Program-made: the position numbers and the translations under genes
Assembly: GCA_903844815.1 (NCBI GenBank)
Contig: CAIMVD010000088.1
Span: 52,572 to 116,571, forward strand
Length of the DNA stretch: 64,000 bases
DNA from: an uncultured Bacteroidota bacterium
Lineage (GTDB): Bacteria; Bacteroidota; Bacteroidia; Bacteroidales; VadinHA17
Direction: 5' to 3'
Shown here: piece after piece, positions 41,081 through 48,783 of the stretch
How the letters are laid out: each line of letters starts with the position of its first letter
Position numbering within the stretch: position 1 is the first letter of the stretch
Notes under the pieces: model-generated
What the model was told of the DNA's origin: nothing
What the model saw: the letters and a program-made list of their open reading frames with translations, nothing else
Database searches by the model: none

Positions 41081-41116
41081 AGAGAGGGTCAGGTTTTCCT
41101 GTCCCTCTCTTTGTTT
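41081..41116 (+). terminator. Rho-independent terminator of copy B
   Basis: AGAGAGGG pairs with CCCTCTCT around CAGG-TTTT-CCTG, followed by TTGTTTTG. Compared with copy A the inner stem has gained a G-C pair on both sides, a compensated change. Confidence 0.85.
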
Positions 41117-41264
41117 TGTACAGGCCGCAAATTACTTTGCTCGGTAAAATGATTTAGAGCCTTAAGTATTCTCTGCGTCGTTCTGTTTTCTTTTGTTTCC
41201 TTCTGTTTTGAAATATTAATTATATTTGCTACATAATTGGTTAATTTTCTGATTTTTAGAATCC

Positions 41265-42701
41265 ATGAAAATACTTCTTACAGGAACAACGGGATATATT
41301 GCACAACGACTTCTTCCTGTTCTTTTAAATAGCGGTCATGAGGTAGTTTGCTGTGTCCGCGACAGGCTAAGGTTCGATGCTGAAAAATACAATTCAGAAA
41401 AACTGTCAGTTATTGAGGTCGATTTTATCAAAGCCGAAACCCTTGACTTTATTCCTGAGGATATTGATGCTGCATATTACCTTGTTCATTCAATGGCTGC
41501 CAAATCGGGCAATTTTGAAGATATGGAGAAGATCTCGGCAGAGAACTTTGTACAAAGGATTGGGAAGACAAATGCCCGTCAAGTCATCTTTCTGAGTGGT
41601 ATTGTGAATGAAGAGATTCTGTCGAAACATCTGGAAAGCCGAAGGAATGTCGAAAATATTCTGGCTTCCGGAAAAGTTCCTCTGACAACTTTACGGGCAG
41701 GTATCATCATAGGGGCGGGAAGCGCATCCTTTGAGATCATCCGCGATTTGGTGGAGAAATTGCCGGTAATGGTTGCCCCGGTATGGCTGAATACCTTATC
41801 GCAGCCAATTGCAATCCGCAACGTCATAGAATTCCTTTCCGGAATATTGCTGTTTGAGCCCGCCTTTAATAAAAGCTACGACATCGGAGGCCCGGACATT
41901 ATGACCTATAAGTCTATGCTGCATACTTTTGCAAAGGTCAGGGGGTTAAAAAGGTGGATAGGTGTTGTTCCCGTAATGACTCCTAAACTTTCTTCATACT
42001 GGCTTTATTTTATAACATCTACATCTTATTCGCTGGCACAAAACCTTGTCGATAGTATGAAAGTCGAAGTAATCTGTCGGGCTAATAATCTTGATCTGCT
42101 CTTAGGAATCAAGCTTGTGAGATATGAAGATGCAATAAGTGAGGCATTTAATAAGATTGACAGGAATATTGTGCTATCGAGCTGGAAAGACGCCCTGACC
42201 TCTGACACACTCAACAATGGCATCTCAAATTATCTTGATGTACCTGTTCATGGCTGTTTTTTAGATTCACGGATGCTATTGGCAAATGATCCGGAAAATG
42301 CTCTCAGGAAAATTTGGTCAATAGGAGGAAAGGCAGGATGGTATTACGGTGACTGGCTTTGGGAAATAAGAGGGTTTCTGGATAAGATTTTTGGAGGAGT
42401 CGGTCTCAGAAGAGGCAGGAAAAATCAAACTGAAATTTCGGCGGGAGAAGCCCTTGACTTCTGGAGGGTACTTATAGCAGATAAGAAGGAAAAAAGGCTC
42501 CTGCTTTTCGCGGAAATGAAACTTCCGGGAGAAGCCTGGCTGGAATTCAGAATTGACAGGGAAAATGTAATTCATCAGACTGCAACATTCAGACCATTAG
42601 GATTATGGGGACGGATTTATTGGTACAGCGTACTTCCTCTTCATGGTTTTATTTTCAGTGGAATGATAAAAAATATTGCAGGGAACAAAAGCCTGAGATA
42701 G
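41265..42701 (+). CDS. Atypical SDR NAD(P)-binding protein with DUF2867 domain
   Basis: 478 residues. The NAD(P)-binding Rossmann domain starts at residue 1 with MKILLTGTTGYIAQRL, followed by AAYYLVHSMAAKSG and TTLRAGIIIGAGSASFE. The C-terminal 170 residues (from WKDALTSDTL on) match DUF2867-type proteins, with AGWYYGDWLWEIRG and PGEAWLEFRI. Homologues are annotated as NAD(P)-binding or YLP-type oxidoreductases; the substrate is unknown. A TATATTTG -7 box at 41221-41228 lies 36 bases upstream. The next gene starts two bases after the stop. Confidence 0.88.
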   Translation: MKILLTGTTGYIAQRLLPVLLNSGHEVVCCVRDRLRFDAEKYNSEKLSVIEVDFIKAETLDFIPEDIDAAYYLVHSMAAKSGNFEDMEKISAENFVQRIGKTNARQVIFLSGIVNEEILSKHLESRRNVENILASGKVPLTTLRAGIIIGAGSASFEIIRDLVEKLPVMVAPVWLNTLSQPIAIRNVIEFLSGILLFEPAFNKSYDIGGPDIMTYKSMLHTFAKVRGLKRWIGVVPVMTPKLSSYWLYFITSTSYSLAQNLVDSMKVEVICRANNLDLLLGIKLVRYEDAISEAFNKIDRNIVLSSWKDALTSDTLNNGISNYLDVPVHGCFLDSRMLLANDPENALRKIWSIGGKAGWYYGDWLWEIRGFLDKIFGGVGLRRGRKNQTEISAGEALDFWRVLIADKKEKRLLLFAEMKLPGEAWLEFRIDRENVIHQTATFRPLGLWGRIYWYSVLPLHGFIFSGMIKNIAGNKSLR

Positions 42702-42703
42702 TT

Positions 42704-43429
42704 ATGTCTAAACTGATACTTTTTGTTTTCCTGTGTTTCACATTGAACCTGAACGCAAGTTACAAATCGGAGGTTTATTCAGCCTTCATCAGCAATAACA
42801 TGGGGAAATGGAAATCAGCTATTGACAGGATGAGCGCATCGCCTGAAAAGACTGAAGACCAGCTCCTGGAACTTGTAAATTACCAGTACGGATATATTGC
42901 ATGGTGCCTTGGAAACAATAAAAGCGATGAAGCCAGAAAATACCTCGACCTCGCCCGGAAAAACCTGGACTTTCTTTCGCTGAATAAGAAAAACATATCA
43001 ATTGTAAATTCTTATAAAGCTGCTTTCTATGGGTATAGGATGGCTCTTAACAAAATATTGGCTCCATTTCTGGGACCTAAAATTCTTGATTGCGCCAGGA
43101 TTGCAGTGAACAGCGACAGGGAGAATCCGTTTGGTTATGTTCAGCTTGGCAATATCAGGTTTTACATTCCGGCTGCATTCGGCGGTTCAAAAAAGGAAGC
43201 CCTTGATTATTATCTGACAGCGCTTGAACTGATGGAAAAAAATGAGAATAAAAATACTGAGAACTGGAATTACCTGAGCCTGCTGACTGTAATAGCCCAG
43301 TCTTATTATTATATTAATGATTTCCAGACGTCAGTAAAATATCTCGACAAAATTTTGAAAATTGAACCAGGATACGATTGGGTAAGAAATGAGCTTTATC
43401 CAAAAGTCCTGAAAAAGATGAAAGGGTAG
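42704..43429 (+). CDS. Secreted TPR-like protein, downstream of the SDR gene
   Basis: 241 residues from ATG 42704, two bases after the SDR stop; the open frame extends upstream inside the SDR gene but only this start gives a signal peptide (MSKLILFVFLCFTLNLNA). The rest is helical with TPR-like features (ENPFGYVQLGNIRFYIP, YYINDFQTSVKYLDKILKIEP). The function is unknown; cotranscription with the SDR gene is likely. Confidence 0.75.
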   Translation: MSKLILFVFLCFTLNLNASYKSEVYSAFISNNMGKWKSAIDRMSASPEKTEDQLLELVNYQYGYIAWCLGNNKSDEARKYLDLARKNLDFLSLNKKNISIVNSYKAAFYGYRMALNKILAPFLGPKILDCARIAVNSDRENPFGYVQLGNIRFYIPAAFGGSKKEALDYYLTALELMEKNENKNTENWNYLSLLTVIAQSYYYINDFQTSVKYLDKILKIEPGYDWVRNELYPKVLKKMKG

Positions 43430-43517
43430 AAAAATGATAAAAAATCAGAGAATACTGTTGAATATTTTCAATATTTGCCTGTTCGTTTCATCCTGATAAT
43501 TTTTTCAAAGAACTGAC

Positions 43518-44360
43518 ATGTTTACTCAAAAAGACGTAGCAGAATATTACAATACAACCCAAAACCATTATGAAAGATGGTGGGATCTGAACGATGGACT
43601 CTCGCTTCATTACGGGATCTGGACTGACGGAATATCCAATTTCAGGGATTCTCTTGCCAATACAAACAGGATACTGATGGAAATTGCAGGGATACAGGAT
43701 TCTGAAAAGATCCTTGATGCCGGCTGTGGGGTAGGAGGTTCGGCCGTTTTTCTTAGCCGTTGCAAAAATGTCCTTGTTACAGGCATTTCACTTTCGGAGC
43801 GGCAGGTTACTTTTGCGAAACGGAGGGTAAGGGAGATGATGCTCGATAAAAAAATCGCTTTTCATGTGATGGATTACGGAAAGACGCCTTTCATCCCGGG
43901 ATCATTCGACGTTGTATGGGCCTGTGAGAGCCTTTCTTCGGCTCCGGACAAGTCAGAGCCCATAAGGGAGTTCCACAGGCTCCTGAAAGACGGCGGAAGG
44001 CTTATTCTCAGCGATTTTTTCCTTTCTCCCGGCAGCCCTGAAGATAAAAACGATTTAATCGGGAAATGGGAGAGGACCTGGAGTATTCCGGGATTTGAAA
44101 CTGCCGGATCTTTCATCAGCATCCTTACAGGTGCAGGATTCAAAGTTAAAGAACAACTGGATTATACTGATAAGATATATAAAAGCTCGAGGCGCATGTA
44201 CAGGTCAGCATTAATGGGTGCGGTTCCTTCTGAAATTTATAATCTTTTTCATCCCGGAGTTTCAAGGTTCGCTAAGAAGCATTATTTGTGCGGGTACTAC
44301 CAGTATAAAGCCTTAATGGCCGGGCTGTGGAGATATAATGTTATTCTCGCTGTAAAATAA
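43518..44360 (+). CDS. Class I SAM-dependent methyltransferase (tocopherol/sterol methyltransferase-like)
   Basis: 280 residues. Motif I is ILDAGCGVGG (D67-G74); the post-motif region has GISLSERQVTFAK, then VVWACESLSSAPD and FHRLLKDGGRLILSDFF, as in the gamma-tocopherol/sterol C-methyltransferase and cyclopropane-synthase-like branch. The N-terminal NHYERWWDLNDGLSLHYGIW motif also fits this branch. The likely substrate is a small lipid or quinone-like molecule, but none is indicated by the neighbours. Cytoplasmic. Confidence 0.85.
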   Translation: MFTQKDVAEYYNTTQNHYERWWDLNDGLSLHYGIWTDGISNFRDSLANTNRILMEIAGIQDSEKILDAGCGVGGSAVFLSRCKNVLVTGISLSERQVTFAKRRVREMMLDKKIAFHVMDYGKTPFIPGSFDVVWACESLSSAPDKSEPIREFHRLLKDGGRLILSDFFLSPGSPEDKNDLIGKWERTWSIPGFETAGSFISILTGAGFKVKEQLDYTDKIYKSSRRMYRSALMGAVPSEIYNLFHPGVSRFAKKHYLCGYYQYKALMAGLWRYNVILAVK

Positions 44361-44480
44361 GAAGATAAGATAATAATTTATTATCTTTGATTTAAGAGGG
44401 CAACTCCTGTAGCCCGAATCATTTTCTGCTGTGAAGCTATCGTTGCCTGAAGTTTTGATTGGGATAAAATTCATGTGATT

Positions 44481-44678
44481 ATGGAATACCTGGCAGCTCA
44501 GAAACAAAAGGATGCATGGGAAAACAAGCCATGTGATCATCCTCACCTCGAAAAAGAGTATTATGTCGGATGTTATCTGATAAACTTTGTCTGCACTCAG
44601 TGCGGAAAGGAGTTTACTATTGCAGAAAAGCTGGAGATGGATCTTATTCTTAAGAAGAAAAGGAGATCCTTTTCATAG
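44481..44678 (+). CDS. Small zinc-ribbon-like protein (65 residues)
   Basis: Start at ATG 44481. It contains KPCDHPHLEKEY with C and two H, and FVCTQCGKEFT with a CxxC pair, so a single zinc site is plausible. The tail is very basic (LKKKRRSFS). A TATCTTTG box at 44382-44389 could serve as its promoter (no clear -33). I do not recognise a named family; such small proteins are often missed in annotations. Confidence 0.6.
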   Translation: MEYLAAQKQKDAWENKPCDHPHLEKEYYVGCYLINFVCTQCGKEFTIAEKLEMDLILKKKRRSFS

Positions 44679-44682
44679 AAAC

Positions 44683-44719
44683 AAAAAGCCCATCTACCTG
44701 AATATGTGGTAAATGGGCC
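44683..44719 (-). terminator. Terminator of tRNA-Pro
   Basis: On the minus strand GCCCAT (44718-44713) pairs with ATGGGC (44693-44688) around a loop of about 19 bases with partial further pairing, followed by TTTTTG. It begins about 10 bases after the tRNA 3 prime end. Confidence 0.75.
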
Positions 44720-44728
44720 TCTTGTTTG

Positions 44729-44802
44729 TCGGGGTGATCCGACTCGAACGGACGACCACTAGCACCCCATGCTAATACGCTAGCCAACTGCGCCACACCC
44801 CG
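44729..44802 (-). tRNA. tRNA-Pro (anticodon GGG)
   Basis: 74 nt on the minus strand. The acceptor CGGGGTG pairs with CACCCCG, discriminator A; D stem GCGC/GCGT; anticodon stem TTAGC/GCTAG with loop ATGGGGT, giving anticodon GGG, the same loop as in E. coli proL; T arm GTCCG-TTCGAGT-CGGAT. The 3 prime CCA is not encoded. It reads CCC and CCU codons. It has its own consensus promoter and terminator. Confidence 0.96.
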
Positions 44803-44841
44803 ATTCATCCTCCGTAGCTTTAATGTTGGAGGATTATGCTG

Positions 44842-44872
44842 CAAAAGTAATCAACTATTCGGATAATGCAAA
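44842..44872 (-). promoter_or_regulatory. Consensus promoter of tRNA-Pro
   Basis: Read on the minus strand: TTTG (44872-44869), exactly 19 bases, TACTTTTG (44849-44842). It matches the Bacteroidota consensus perfectly and starts transcription about 33 bases before the mature tRNA. Confidence 0.85.
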
Positions 44873-44914
44873 AGGCAAATTGACCTTACAACATTTAAAT
44901 GTCGGTTTTTTTTG

Positions 44915-44947
44915 TTGCTGACATAATCATCAGGTTAACTATATTTG
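44915..44947 (+). promoter_or_regulatory. Candidate promoter of trxB
   Basis: TATATTTG (44940-44947) is a full -7 box 24 bases before the trxB ATG. The nearest TTG is at 44915-44917 with a 22-base spacer, slightly too long. It is back to back with the tRNA-Pro promoter. Confidence 0.55.
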
Positions 44948-44971
44948 CATTCTAATTTAAAGAATTCATAT

Positions 44972-45967
44972 ATGGAACTATTTAAACCGCTCAATATTCA
45001 GAAAGAATCTCTGGTAATAGATTCAGAAAACACAGAGAAAGTACGATGCCTTATAATAGGTTCAGGACCTGCCGGATACACGGCTGCAATTTATGCTGCA
45101 AGGGCCAATCTTAAACCACTTCTCTATACTGGTCTGCAGATGGGCGGGCAGCTCACAACGACAACTGAAGTCGATAATTTCCCGGGCTATCCCGAAGGTG
45201 TTACCGGTCCGGAAATGATGGATCAGCTGAAAGCACAGGCTGAAAGATTTGGAGCAGAAATCAGGTTTGGCATTGCCACTGCAGCAGATTTCTCGGAAAA
45301 AGTTCATAAAGTAACAATAGACGACAATAAAATCATCCTTGCTGATGCCGTAATTATTGCTACCGGAGCCACTGCAAAATATCTGGGACTTGAATCGGAG
45401 CAAAAATATGCCGGAATGGGTGTTTCAGCCTGTGCTACCTGCGACGGATTCTTTTACAGGGGTAAGGATGTTGCTGTTGTTGGCGGTGGAGATACCGCTG
45501 CTGAGGAGGCCACCTACCTGGCAGGTTTGTGCAGGAAAGTGTACCTCATAGTACGCAGGAATGAACTTAGAGCTTCCAAGGCTATGCAGGAAAGGGTAAT
45601 GGAGACTGATAATATTGAAGTCCTGTGGGAGCATCAGACGATTGAACTGTTTGGTGAAAATGGTGTTGAAGGAGCCACACTGGTTAAGAAAAAGGGGACA
45701 CCTCAAGAGGAGATAGTCAGTATTAACATTGACGGGTTTTTCCTTGCAATAGGACATACTCCCAATTCGGACATCTTTAAGAAATATCTTGAGACCGATG
45801 AAGTCGGATATATTAAAACCATTCCGGGAACCTCAAAAACGATGGTGCCGGGTGTTTTCGCTGCAGGTGATGTTCAGGATCCTTATTACAGGCAGGCTGT
45901 AACTGCTGCAGGATCAGGATGTATGGCGGCAATTGACGCTGAGCGTTACCTTTCAGAACATAAGTAG
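44972..45967 (+). CDS. trxB: Thioredoxin reductase
   Basis: 331 residues from ATG 44972; the frame is open upstream but those bases hold the -7 box. FAD-binding GSGPAGYTAAIYAARA, redox-active CATC (C154-C157), NADPH-binding GGGDTAAEEA and FAD-binding GVFAAGDVQDP are all present. It reduces thioredoxin with NADPH in the cytoplasm. Probably monocistronic. Confidence 0.96.
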   Translation: MELFKPLNIQKESLVIDSENTEKVRCLIIGSGPAGYTAAIYAARANLKPLLYTGLQMGGQLTTTTEVDNFPGYPEGVTGPEMMDQLKAQAERFGAEIRFGIATAADFSEKVHKVTIDDNKIILADAVIIATGATAKYLGLESEQKYAGMGVSACATCDGFFYRGKDVAVVGGGDTAAEEATYLAGLCRKVYLIVRRNELRASKAMQERVMETDNIEVLWEHQTIELFGENGVEGATLVKKKGTPQEEIVSINIDGFFLAIGHTPNSDIFKKYLETDEVGYIKTIPGTSKTMVPGVFAAGDVQDPYYRQAVTAAGSGCMAAIDAERYLSEHK

Positions 45968-46011
45968 AATTACTCTGTGTAATTCAGAATACCCTTTCAT
46001 GATAACTTCGG

Positions 46012-46067
46012 AATTCGGATTGTGGATTTCGGAGTGAATCCGCAATCAAAAATCCGCAATCCGAAAT
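46012..46067. repeat. Intergenic inverted repeat with AATCCGCAATCC arms
   Basis: AATTCGGATTGTGGATTT (46012-46029) pairs with AAATCCGCAATCCGAAAT (46050-46067) at 16 of 18 positions, with a further GAATCCGCAATC copy in the loop. The motif recurs at 15104-15122. Confidence 0.65.
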
Positions 46068-46132
46068 ATCGTGTTCATTCAAACATTTTTTCACTGTACC
46101 GAAGAAGTTGTAAATTTATAATTAACATAGCA

Positions 46133-46525
46133 ATGGTTATGAAGACATTTAAAAAGGTATTCAGGATAAACGCAGAGCCCTCCGATGTCTATTCGGCATT
46201 GACGAACCCTTTTACAATAGAATTATGGTCAGGCTATAAGGCTGAAATGAGTACTGAGCCCGGCAGCGAATTCTCTCTTTGGGAGGGTGATATCACCGGC
46301 AAAAACATTGAATTCATTCCCGACAGGAAGGTTGTTCAGCTCTGGTACTTTGGAGACCGGATTGAGGAATCAATTGTAACTATTTCAATCGCGCCCGACA
46401 GGGAAAATTCAACAGTAACTGTTGAACAGACAAATATTCCCGATGAAGAGTTTGATGATATTGCCGAAGGGTGGCGGGAGTACTATATAGGTGCAATATC
46501 AAGTTTTTTCAACCCCAATTTTTAA
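46133..46525 (+). CDS. AHSA1/START-like (SRPBCC) protein
   Basis: 130 residues from ATG 46133 (or 128 from ATG 46139); the longer open frame from 46022 crosses the inverted repeat and is unlikely. KVFRINAEPSDVYSALTNPFTIELWSG at the start (here split as KVFRINAEPSDVYSAL and TNPFTIELWSG) and WREYYIGAISSFF at the end fit the Aha1-C/SRPBCC helix-grip fold, which binds hydrophobic ligands or, in Aha1, Hsp90. The ligand is unknown. The stop overlaps the stop of the convergent TorD-like gene (shared TTAA). Confidence 0.8.
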   Translation: MVMKTFKKVFRINAEPSDVYSALTNPFTIELWSGYKAEMSTEPGSEFSLWEGDITGKNIEFIPDRKVVQLWYFGDRIEESIVTISIAPDRENSTVTVEQTNIPDEEFDDIAEGWREYYIGAISSFFNPNF

Positions 46526-47199
46526 GAATTGCCGGGTTGGTGAGTTACCTGCCCTTCCTCACTGAAGAAAGAACGAAGATCTTCTGTACATGCGACAATT
46601 AACGATCCAATTGCTTTGAAAGTTAAGGTGTTGGAGTTTGCCTGAATTTTGCTATTCCATTCGCCCACCCATGAAAGAATATGATTGTCAATGAATCTTA
46701 TTATTTCATTTTTCATTTCTACCCTGCAAACTTTGTCATCCAGATCCAGGAATTTGTCAATTAACCTCGTAAGAAAAAGCAGCTCAACACCCAGGTGGTC
46801 GTCCTGGATTTTGCCTCTGAATTTGGAGACCCATCCGTAAGAATTGTAAAATTCAGATGCGCTTTCCGATTGCCTGCCTGTCAGAGCATTAAGGTTATTA
46901 TGATAAACCGATTCAATTGCCGGTGCCAGTTTCATTTCAGATCTTGAAAAAAGTCGTACAAAATCTTCCTTTAATTGCCTTCCGCAAAGATTTATATCGT
47001 CACAAGTATACCTGAGCTGTGATGCAGCCAGAATAAAATTAGGATTGGAGCTCGAAACAGGGAGTGTTTTAACGATTCCGTTTTTAAGGAAATCCACAAT
47101 ACATTCTTCCGAAGGCTCGTAGGTTATCATGCTGCCTGCGAAATAAAGTAACATTGTGTATCCCTTTAAAATATTCTGTTGTTTGTTTTCAATCTCCAT
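46522..47199 (-). CDS. TorD/NarJ-like molecular chaperone
   Basis: 225 residues, all helical. QDDHLGVELLFLTRLIDKFL (here ending at FL) is the TorD/DmsD family signature with its D-H-x-x-x-E-L core, and the later DNHILSWVGEW segment fits the second family motif. TorD proteins bind the twin-arginine signal and help insert molybdopterin cofactor into periplasmic oxidoreductases. No molybdoenzyme gene is in the window, so the client must be elsewhere on the genome. The four bases TTAA are shared with the convergent AHSA1-like gene. Confidence 0.8.
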   Translation of the reverse strand: MEIENKQQNILKGYTMLLYFAGSMITYEPSEECIVDFLKNGIVKTLPVSSSNPNFILAASQLRYTCDDINLCGRQLKEDFVRLFSRSEMKLAPAIESVYHNNLNALTGRQSESASEFYNSYGWVSKFRGKIQDDHLGVELLFLTRLIDKFLDLDDKVCRVEMKNEIIRFIDNHILSWVGEWNSKIQANSNTLTFKAIGSLIVACTEDLRSFFSEEGQVTHQPGNS

Positions 47200-47320
47200 C
47201 GTTGCTAAAATGAAATGAATTATTAATCAGGTACCGATAGCTTCAGAATTATAATCTTGTACGCAGATTATTAACGATTATGAGGATGTTTTGTTCGAAA
47301 CGGCTCGATGAAACAGGCGC

Positions 47321-47355
47321 AAAAAAAAAGCCGCATCGGGCTGATGAGGCTTTTA
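47321..47355 (-). terminator. Terminator of the alpha-oxoamine synthase gene
   Basis: On the minus strand AAAGCC pairs with GGCTTT, with inner CATC/GATG pairing around the loop, followed by nine T. It lies 19 bases after the stop codon. Confidence 0.82.
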
Positions 47356-47373
47356 AGACATTTTTTTATTTTA

Positions 47374-48618
47374 CTACTTGCTGAAATCGGCTATCTCATC
47401 GGGATAGGCATCATTGTCAATCTTCCACTTGATTTCCTTGAAGGCTTTCACTGTATATGTCACATCTTCAAGAGAATGGACAGCAGTAGGAATCAGGCGC
47501 AGCATCACAACATCCCTTGGGACAACCGGATAGATAACTACTGAACAGAATACTCCGTAATTTTCTCTGAGATCGTAAATAAGCTGAGTAGCTCTTGAAA
47601 CACCACTCTTCATGAATACCGGAGTTACAGGAGATTCAGTTTTGCCGAGATCGAGTCCGGCTTCCCTGAGACCGTTCTGTAAGGCATGCACTATGGTCCA
47701 GAGTTTTTCTTTCTGCTCAGGATGCTCCTGTATGAATTCAAGTCTTTTAATTGCACCCAGGGTCATTGCCATAGGGAGTGATTTTGCATAGATCTGTGAC
47801 CGGAGGTTATAGCGCAGATAGTTGATAACATCTTTTGTGCTTGCGACAAATCCGCCGATTCCGGCCATAGATTTTGCAAAGGTTGCAAAGTAGATGTCGA
47901 TCTCATCCTGGACTCCGAAATGTTCTCCCGTGCCTGCGCCGGTCGCTCCCATTGTGCCGAATCCGTGTGCATCATCAACAAGAAGACGGAAGTTGTATTT
48001 TTTCTTAAGCTCGGCAATCTTGTCAAGTTTTCCAAGGTCTCCTGCCATACCAAAAACACCTTCTGTAATTACAAGGATGCCTCCGTTGTTCTCCTCAGCA
48101 AGTTTTGTAGCTCTCTGTAATTGTTTTTCGCAGTTTTCAATGTCGTTGTGCGGGAATACGAACCTTTTGCCCATGTGAAGCCTTAATCCGTCCATAATGC
48201 ATGCATGTGATTCTGAATCATATACTATAACATCGTGACGATCTACAAGAGCATCTATTATTGAAACCATTCCCTGGTAACCGAAATTGAGAAGGAAAGA
48301 ATCCTCCTTATTGGTGAATTTTGCAGCCATGGCCTCAAATTTCTCATGATTGGTGCTGTGGCCCGACATCATCCTGGCACCCATTGGATATGCCATTCCG
48401 TACTGAGCAGCAGCTTCTGCATCAGCTTTTCGTATCTCAGGATGGTTAGCTAATCCCAGATAGTTATTCAGACTCCATGCCAGTACTTCCTTGCCCCTGA
48501 ATTTCATTCTTGGTGCAATCTCTCCTTCAAGCTTAGGGAAGGCAAAATAGCCATGCCCCATTACCTGATATTGGCCTAATGCACCCCTGTTCTTTTTGAT
48601 CTTTTCAAAAATATCCAT
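47374..48618 (-). CDS. PLP-dependent alpha-oxoamine synthase (KBL/SPT/CFAT-like)
   Basis: 414 residues from ATG 48616-48618; the frame is open upstream but that part contains the promoter. The alpha-oxoamine synthase fold is clear: NNYLGLANHP, PMGARMMSGHSTNHEKFE, stacking H138, D215 and H218 in LLVDDAHGFG, and the PLP lysine K249 in ATFAKSMAGIGG. The enzyme condenses an amino acid with an acyl thioester. Candidates are glycine acetyltransferase (kbl), serine palmitoyltransferase, or a cysteate acyltransferase of sulfonolipid synthesis. The N terminus (MDIFEKIKKNRGALGQYQVM) does not look like either Bacteroides SPT or kbl as I know them, so I leave the symbol blank. No threonine dehydrogenase or lipid genes adjoin it. 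Confidence 0.85.
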   Translation of the reverse strand: MDIFEKIKKNRGALGQYQVMGHGYFAFPKLEGEIAPRMKFRGKEVLAWSLNNYLGLANHPEIRKADAEAAAQYGMAYPMGARMMSGHSTNHEKFEAMAAKFTNKEDSFLLNFGYQGMVSIIDALVDRHDVIVYDSESHACIMDGLRLHMGKRFVFPHNDIENCEKQLQRATKLAEENNGGILVITEGVFGMAGDLGKLDKIAELKKKYNFRLLVDDAHGFGTMGATGAGTGEHFGVQDEIDIYFATFAKSMAGIGGFVASTKDVINYLRYNLRSQIYAKSLPMAMTLGAIKRLEFIQEHPEQKEKLWTIVHALQNGLREAGLDLGKTESPVTPVFMKSGVSRATQLIYDLRENYGVFCSVVIYPVVPRDVVMLRLIPTAVHSLEDVTYTVKAFKEIKWKIDNDAYPDEIADFSK

Positions 48619-48641
48619 GTTATGGCTCTTTAATTTTGCCA

Positions 48642-48670
48642 CAAAAATAACTATTAGCAAGTAGAACAAA
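48642..48670 (-). promoter_or_regulatory. Candidate promoter of the alpha-oxoamine synthase gene
   Basis: On the minus strand TTTG (48670-48667), 17 bases, TATTTTTG (48649-48642). The -7 box is a full match; the spacer is two bases short. It begins 24 bases upstream of the chosen ATG and supports that start. Confidence 0.55.
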
Positions 48671-48759
48671 CTACCTATTTATACCTAATTTCTAATTCTA
48701 TTCAAGGATAATAAATGCATTATTATTGCGTTTGTATGCCATTAATGAAAATATTTCGC

Positions 48760-48767
48760 TAATTTTG
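48760..48767 (+). promoter_or_regulatory. Candidate -7 element for the bamD operon
   Basis: TAATTTTG followed by C is a full TAnnTTTG match 17 bases before the bamD ATG. A TTTG is present at 48731-48734 but 25 bases away, more than usual. Confidence 0.5.
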
Positions 48768-48783
48768 CGCAACAATTTTTTAT

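Larger units (their letters stand above)
40056..41116 (+). repeat. Tandem duplication, unit B
   Basis: See unit A. From the first inverted-repeat arm to the promoter (over 250 bases) the two leaders align without any gap, even though the interior of the 142-base interval has diverged strongly. Confidence 0.88.

Noticed and set aside
46022..46132. Upstream extension of the AHSA1-like gene
   Set aside because: The added residues are translated from an intergenic inverted repeat and are not part of the fold.
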